DNA of 9,273 bases from Anaerolineae bacterium (GTDB taxonomy: Bacteria > Chloroflexota > Anaerolineae > 4572-78): positions 1 to 9,273 of the forward strand of contig JALVZI010000258.1 of assembly GCA_027022125.1 (NCBI GenBank). Direction: 5' to 3'. Below the pieces are notes generated by a model. It did no database searches and was not told the origin of the DNA. It saw only the letters and a program-made list of their open reading frames with translations. Both the position numbers and the translations under genes were made by a program. This document shows, in pieces, positions 5,841 to 9,273 of the stretch (position 1 is its first letter; each line of letters starts with the position of its first letter).

Positions 5841-7148
5841 ATGCTGCTCGAATTTAGCGTGGGGAATTTCCGCTCGTTTAAAGATAAGGTCACGTTCAGT
5901 ATGGTGGCGGCAAATATTACTGCCAAACATAAAAAGTTAAATGAGAGTAACCTTTTTCAAGCCAAAGGCAGAATGCAGTTACTGCGTAGCGCCGTGCTGT
6001 ACGGAGCAAATGCCAGCGGGAAAAGTAATTTAATCAAAGCGATAGATTTTATGAAGTATTTGGTATTAAATTCATCCCGAGATACGATTGCCGGTGAACC
6101 GATAGATATTGACCGTTTTCGATTGAGTACGGCAACGGCGGAAGAACCGTCATTTTTTGAGATTGTGTTTTTGCTGAACGGCACTCGGTACCGGTATGGC
6201 TTTGAAATACTGCACGGAACGGTGTCTGCGGAATGGTTGTACCGTGCCAAACAGCGCGAAGTCCCTTTGTTCGAAAGAGAAAAACAAGAGATAAAATTTT
6301 CCAAAACGGCATTTAAGGAAGGCAGAGAATTAACCACGCGCACCCGGGAGAACGCATTGTTTTTATCGGTTGTTGCTCAGTGGAACGGTGAGATTTCACA
6401 AAGTGTTGTCAGGTGGTTTCGAAGGGTAGGTATAATTTCCGGGTTGGATGATCTCGGATACCGGATGTTTACCTTTCGGCAAATCGAAAAAGATACCGAT
6501 TTGAAACGCGGCATCATTGACTTTGTTTCGCGTTTAGATACCGGTATTTTGGATGTGGCGGCAAAGGAAGTAGAAATGTCAGTTGAACGACTTCCGGCTG
6601 ATATGCCCCCGGAGTTGAGAGAGTTATTTGTCAAAACCGGTGGCGGATTTCGCTTTTTAATAGCGACGGTGCATTCCAAGTACGATGAAGAAGGCAATCG
6701 CGTTAGTACGGAAGAATTTGATATGGATGAGCATGAATCCGCCGGAACGCAGAAAATCTTCTCGATGGCAGGACCCATTATGGACACATTGCAAAATGGT
6801 CGAGTTCTTGTGGTTGATGAGCTGGACGCGCGTTTGCACCCACTCATAACCCGCGAAATCGTGAAATTGTTCAATTCCCCGCGCACAAACCCGCATAACG
6901 CGCAACTGATTTTTGCCACGCACGATACAAACTTGTTGAGCAATAAATTTTTCCGACGCGACCAAATTTGGTTTACCGAAAAAGACAGATACGGGGCAAC
7001 CGATTTATATTCGCTGGTGGAATTTAAGATGGCGGGGAAGAAAACTCGTAACGATGCCTCTTTTGAAAAAGATTATATTCTGGGCAGATATGGCGCCATT
7101 CCGTTCATCGGTAATTTGGAAGATTTGTTCGGTGAAGCCAATGCCTAG
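5841..7148 (+). CDS. AAA_15-family ATPase, RloA/AbiLi-like defence protein
   Basis: A 435-aa P-loop ATPase of the COG1106 (AAA_15) type, a relative of OLD and SMC-like ATPases common in abortive-infection systems. The N-terminus MLLEFSVGNFRSFKDKVTFS is typical. Walker A is GANASGKS (55-62). An ABC-signature-like ESAGTQK lies at 299-305. Walker B is VLVVDE (322-327), followed by the D-loop LDARLHP (328-334) and the switch histidine in FATHD (358-362). The C-terminal GRYGAIPFIG (415-424) is also usual for the family. All catalytic residues are present, so the protein should hydrolyse ATP. It lacks a TOPRIM nuclease domain of its own; that is supplied by the next gene, which overlaps by 8 bases. 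The ATG at 5841 follows AAGGAG at good distance; a frame from 5802 is a poorer start. The gene is much AT-richer than menA or the molybdoenzyme gene, consistent with transfer. PARIS AriA is a related alternative, but its partner is of a different family (DUF4435). Confidence 0.88.
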   Translation: MLLEFSVGNFRSFKDKVTFSMVAANITAKHKKLNESNLFQAKGRMQLLRSAVLYGANASGKSNLIKAIDFMKYLVLNSSRDTIAGEPIDIDRFRLSTATAEEPSFFEIVFLLNGTRYRYGFEILHGTVSAEWLYRAKQREVPLFEREKQEIKFSKTAFKEGRELTTRTRENALFLSVVAQWNGEISQSVVRWFRRVGIISGLDDLGYRMFTFRQIEKDTDLKRGIIDFVSRLDTGILDVAAKEVEMSVERLPADMPPELRELFVKTGGGFRFLIATVHSKYDEEGNRVSTEEFDMDEHESAGTQKIFSMAGPIMDTLQNGRVLVVDELDARLHPLITREIVKLFNSPRTNPHNAQLIFATHDTNLLSNKFFRRDQIWFTEKDRYGATDLYSLVEFKMAGKKTRNDASFEKDYILGRYGAIPFIGNLEDLFGEANA

Positions 7149-7746
7149 AAGAAGACAAATCTCGTACAGACGCCGAGTTGATACCCGAGAAGTACGCCAA
7201 CGTTTTTTAATCGTCTGCGAAGGGGAACGGACTGAACCGAATTATTTTGAAAGTTTCCGCACCAATAACCGACTGAGTAATGTTCAGATTAAAATAACCG
7301 GTGTTGGACAGAGCACCATCAAGTTGGTTCAAGAGGCAGAAAAATTGAAAAGGCAAGACGATTATGACCAAGTTTGGTGCGTATTCGACAGAGATAACTT
7401 CCCGGCGGGAGATTTCAATGGCGCAATCTCACGGGCGGAAAAGAAAAACATAAAAGTAGCATATTCCAACGAAGCGTTTGAGTTGTGGTATCTGCTTCAT
7501 TTTAATTACCACGATACGGCATTGTCGCGCTCTTCATACCAACAGCGGTTGACAAAGCAATTGGAATTTCCGTATCGAAAAAACGACCCCAAAATGTATG
7601 AAACATTGCAAGATAAACAAGCAGTGGCAATTCGTAACGCCGAAAAATTATTGCAAAGTTACGGAAGTACCCACAATCCCGCGAATGATAATCCCTGCAC
7701 CACCGTTCACCAGCTGGTGAAAGAACTGAACAGGTTTGTGAAATGA
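7141..7746 (+). CDS. RloB/AbiLii-like TOPRIM-fold protein, probable defence effector
   Basis: A 201-aa protein of the RloB family, usually encoded beside an AAA_15 ATPase. Seen: a basic N-terminus (MPRRRQISYRRR); the TOPRIM-type acidic motif FLIVCEGERTEPNYFESF (22-39) with E27 and E29; the second metal motif VFDRD (81-85); the family block SNEAFELWYLLHF (109-121); and NPCTTVHQLV (184-193) near the C-terminus. The acidic residues suggest metal-dependent cleavage of nucleic acid. By analogy with the AbiL and PARIS pairs, activity would be controlled by the ATPase and released on phage infection; the actual target is unknown. The start at 7141 is set by homology and by the 8-base overlap (ATGCCTAG) with the ATPase stop, which points to translational coupling. 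The frame stays open back to 7054 inside the ATPase, but that part is a shadow. Composition is as AT-rich as the ATPase gene. The stop overlaps the next ATG (ATGA). Confidence 0.87.
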   Translation: MPRRRQISYRRRVDTREVRQRFLIVCEGERTEPNYFESFRTNNRLSNVQIKITGVGQSTIKLVQEAEKLKRQDDYDQVWCVFDRDNFPAGDFNGAISRAEKKNIKVAYSNEAFELWYLLHFNYHDTALSRSSYQQRLTKQLEFPYRKNDPKMYETLQDKQAVAIRNAEKLLQSYGSTHNPANDNPCTTVHQLVKELNRFVK

Positions 7747-9273
7747 CCAATCTCCAATCTCCAACCACCGAAATCCCCGCCGTTTGCCCGCACGATTGCC
7801 CCGACACCTGCGGTATGCTCGTGGAAGTGCGCGACGGGCGCGCGGTGGCTCTGCGCGGCGACCCCGACCACCCCATCACGCGCGGCTGGCTGTGCGCCAA
7901 AGTGCGTCCATATCTGAACCACGTTTACCACCCCGACCGGCTGACGCATCCCCTGCGCCGTGCAGGCAAAAAAGGCGCGGGCGAGTGGCGGCGCATCAGT
8001 TGGGACGACGCCATCGCCGAGATTGCCGACCACTGGCAGCGCATCATCGCCGAATATGGCGCGGCGGCGATTCTGCCGTACAGTTACAGTGGCACGTTGG
8101 GACTGGTGCAGATGAGCGCGGTCAACGCGCGGTTGTGGAATCGTATGGGCGCGAGTCGGCTGGCGCGCGCCATCTGCGGCGAAGCGGCGGAAGTGGCGGT
8201 GAAAGCCACGCTCGGCGCGCGGTTGGGCGTACCATACACCGCCGTGCGCCACAGCCGGTTGGTCATTCTGTGGGGGCACAATCCCGTTTCCACCGCGCCG
8301 CATTTTATGCCCTTTCTCACCGAAGCCCGCCGCCACGGCACACAGGTTATCGTCATTGACCCCCGCCGCACCCGCACCGCCCGTCTCGCCGATTGGCATA
8401 TCGCGCCGAAACCCGGCACGGATGGCGCGCTGGCGCTGGCAATGGCGCATGTCATCGTGGCGGAAGGTCTGCACGATGAGGAATGGCTGGCAGAAAATAC
8501 CATCGGCTGGGAAGATTTACCGGCGCGGCTGGTTGGCTTCTCGCCGCACCGTGCCGCCGACATTACCGGCGTTCCCGCCGCCGACATCATCCGGCTGGCA
8601 CGCCGATATGCCATCGAGCGTCCGTCGCTCATCAAAATTGCGGATGGTCTTCAGCGGCACAGCAACGGCGGGCAAACCGTCCGCGCCATTCTCACCCTGC
8701 CCGCACTGACCGCGCAATACGGCAGGCGCGGCGGCGGACTGGCGTACAGCACCAGCGGATATGTTAAATGGAATAAAGCCGCGCTGACCCACCGCGCCGA
8801 GTGCCCGCCCCCCGCCCGCGAAATCAATATGAACCGGCTCGGCGCGGCGCTGACCGGCGAAATCTCCGACCCGCCCATCCAATCGCTCTTTGTGTACGGC
8901 GCGAATCCGGTGGCATCCGCGCCCGACAGCGGCAAAATCATTCGCGGGCTGCGCCGCCCCGACCTGTTCACGGTGGTGCATGAACAATTTCTCACCGATA
9001 CGGCGGACTTTGCCGACATTGTTTTGCCCGCCACCAGCCAACTGGAACACACCGACCTGCACAAAGGTTACGGGCACACGCTCATCAGTTACAACCGGCA
9101 GGCGATTCCCCCGCTCGGCGAAAGCAAAAGCAATTGGGATGTGATGCGGCTGCTGGCACGGGCGATGGGCTATACCGAAAAATGGCTTTTCCAATCGGCG
9201 GATGAGGTGATTGACGAAGTTTTGACCGCCACCGCCGCCGAGACTCCCGCGCTGGCGGGAATCACGCCGGAAC
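7743..9273 (+). CDS. Molybdopterin/4Fe-4S oxidoreductase (DMSO reductase superfamily), 3' end outside window
   Basis: The frame is open from ATG 7743 to the window end (510 complete codons). The N-terminal 4Fe-4S motif is CPHDCPDTC (C15, C19, C23) plus C51 in RGWLCAKVRPY. The molybdopterin domain follows: WRRISWDDAIAEIA (82-95), ARAICGEAA (141-149) with C145 at the position where relatives carry the Mo ligand, VILWGHNPVSTAPH (174-187), VIVIDPRRTRTARLADWHI (202-220), FVYGANPVASAPDS (383-396) and DFADIVLPATSQLEHTDLH (422-440). No twin-arginine signal is present, so it is probably cytoplasmic. Full-length relatives are around 700 aa, so the C-terminal dinucleotide-binding domain is cut off. The substrate cannot be told; generic annotation for this CPHDCPDTC group is 'molybdopterin oxidoreductase'. 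The ATG overlaps the rloB stop by 4 bases, and the first codons (NLQSPT) are repeat-derived. It is GC-rich, unlike the cassette upstream, so the adjacency may be accidental rather than functional. Confidence 0.88.
   Translation, partial: MTNLQSPTTEIPAVCPHDCPDTCGMLVEVRDGRAVALRGDPDHPITRGWLCAKVRPYLNHVYHPDRLTHPLRRAGKKGAGEWRRISWDDAIAEIADHWQRIIAEYGAAAILPYSYSGTLGLVQMSAVNARLWNRMGASRLARAICGEAAEVAVKATLGARLGVPYTAVRHSRLVILWGHNPVSTAPHFMPFLTEARRHGTQVIVIDPRRTRTARLADWHIAPKPGTDGALALAMAHVIVAEGLHDEEWLAENTIGWEDLPARLVGFSPHRAADITGVPAADIIRLARRYAIERPSLIKIADGLQRHSNGGQTVRAILTLPALTAQYGRRGGGLAYSTSGYVKWNKAALTHRAECPPPAREINMNRLGAALTGEISDPPIQSLFVYGANPVASAPDSGKIIRGLRRPDLFTVVHEQFLTDTADFADIVLPATSQLEHTDLHKGYGHTLISYNRQAIPPLGESKSNWDVMRLLARAMGYTEKWLFQSADEVIDEVLTATAAETPALAGITPE
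7747..7767. repeat. Three 7-bp units (CCAATCT, CCAATCT, CCAACCA) at the start of the molybdoenzyme gene
   Basis: Two exact CCAATCT units and one CCAACCA follow directly after the rloB stop. The same unit type is found at 1043-1078. They are translated as codons 2-8 of the molybdoenzyme and mark the 3' boundary of the AT-rich cassette. Confidence 0.75.

Noticed and set aside
5646..5930. 95-residue extension of MenA
   Set aside because: It runs antisense through the promoter and start of the AAA gene and through repeats; MenA proteins normally start close to the ARPKT segment.
7054..7140. 29-residue extension of RloB
   Set aside because: It lies wholly inside the ATPase gene in another frame; family homology starts just after the ATG at 7141.
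5841..7746. PARIS (AriA/AriB) as identity of the cassette
   Set aside because: The ATPase is similar in kind, but the second protein has RloB-type blocks (CEGERTEPNYF, FELWYLLHF) rather than DUF4435 features.
1058..7746. Functional link between the tRNA 3'-end enzyme and the RloB effector (repair of cleaved tRNA)
   Set aside because: They are on opposite strands, separated by FAH and menA, and differ strongly in composition; proximity alone does not support it.

Overview
The window looks like a piece of a bacterial chromosome. It is mostly GC-rich (for example 43 of 60 bases at 8701-8760) but contains sharply AT-richer genes (21 of 60 at 6001-6060 and at 7441-7500). Nearly all gaps between genes are filled with degenerate 7-bp repeats (units such as TCACGCA, ATACGAA, CCAATCT). 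From memory, this kind of 'heptamer filler' is common in Chloroflexota (Anaerolineae-like) genomes. Together with the menaquinone gene it makes Chloroflexota my best guess, but this is inference only.

Layout. (1) 1-843, plus strand: the 3' part of a Clp/Hsp100-like AAA+ protein whose ATP-binding residues are lost. (2) 844-1057: heptamer repeats between convergent genes. (3) Three minus-strand genes separated by repeats: menA (4743-5645), a fumarylacetoacetate-hydrolase-family enzyme (3729-4598) and a DHH-CBS-tRNA nucleotidyltransferase fusion (1058-3634). (4) 5646-5840: a divergent regulatory region with an extended -10 for menA, and a good -35/-10 promoter plus a short hairpin for the plus-strand genes. 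(5) 5841-7746, plus strand: an AT-rich two-gene cassette, an AAA_15 (RloA/AbiLi-like) ATPase overlapping by 8 bases a TOPRIM-like RloB (AbiLii-like) protein. This is a probable anti-phage abortive-infection module. (6) 7743 to the window end, plus strand: the first 510 codons of a molybdopterin/4Fe-4S oxidoreductase, whose ATG overlaps the rloB stop as ATGA.

How the genes work together. The RloAB pair is the clearest functional unit: it has one promoter, overlapping genes and a composition unlike its flanks. By analogy with OLD/PARIS/AbiL systems, the ATPase would sense infection and the TOPRIM protein would be the toxic effector. menA (menaquinone) and the molybdoenzyme both fit quinone-linked redox metabolism, but nothing here links them directly. 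The FAH-family enzyme and the tRNA enzyme are metabolic/housekeeping genes that may be co-transcribed with menA.

The most unusual structural feature is the heptamer repeat. It occurs in every long gap except the 5' leader of the AAA gene, supplies the coding sequence of several gene ends, and exists as two related blocks in opposite orientation bracketing the tRNA enzyme and FAH genes.
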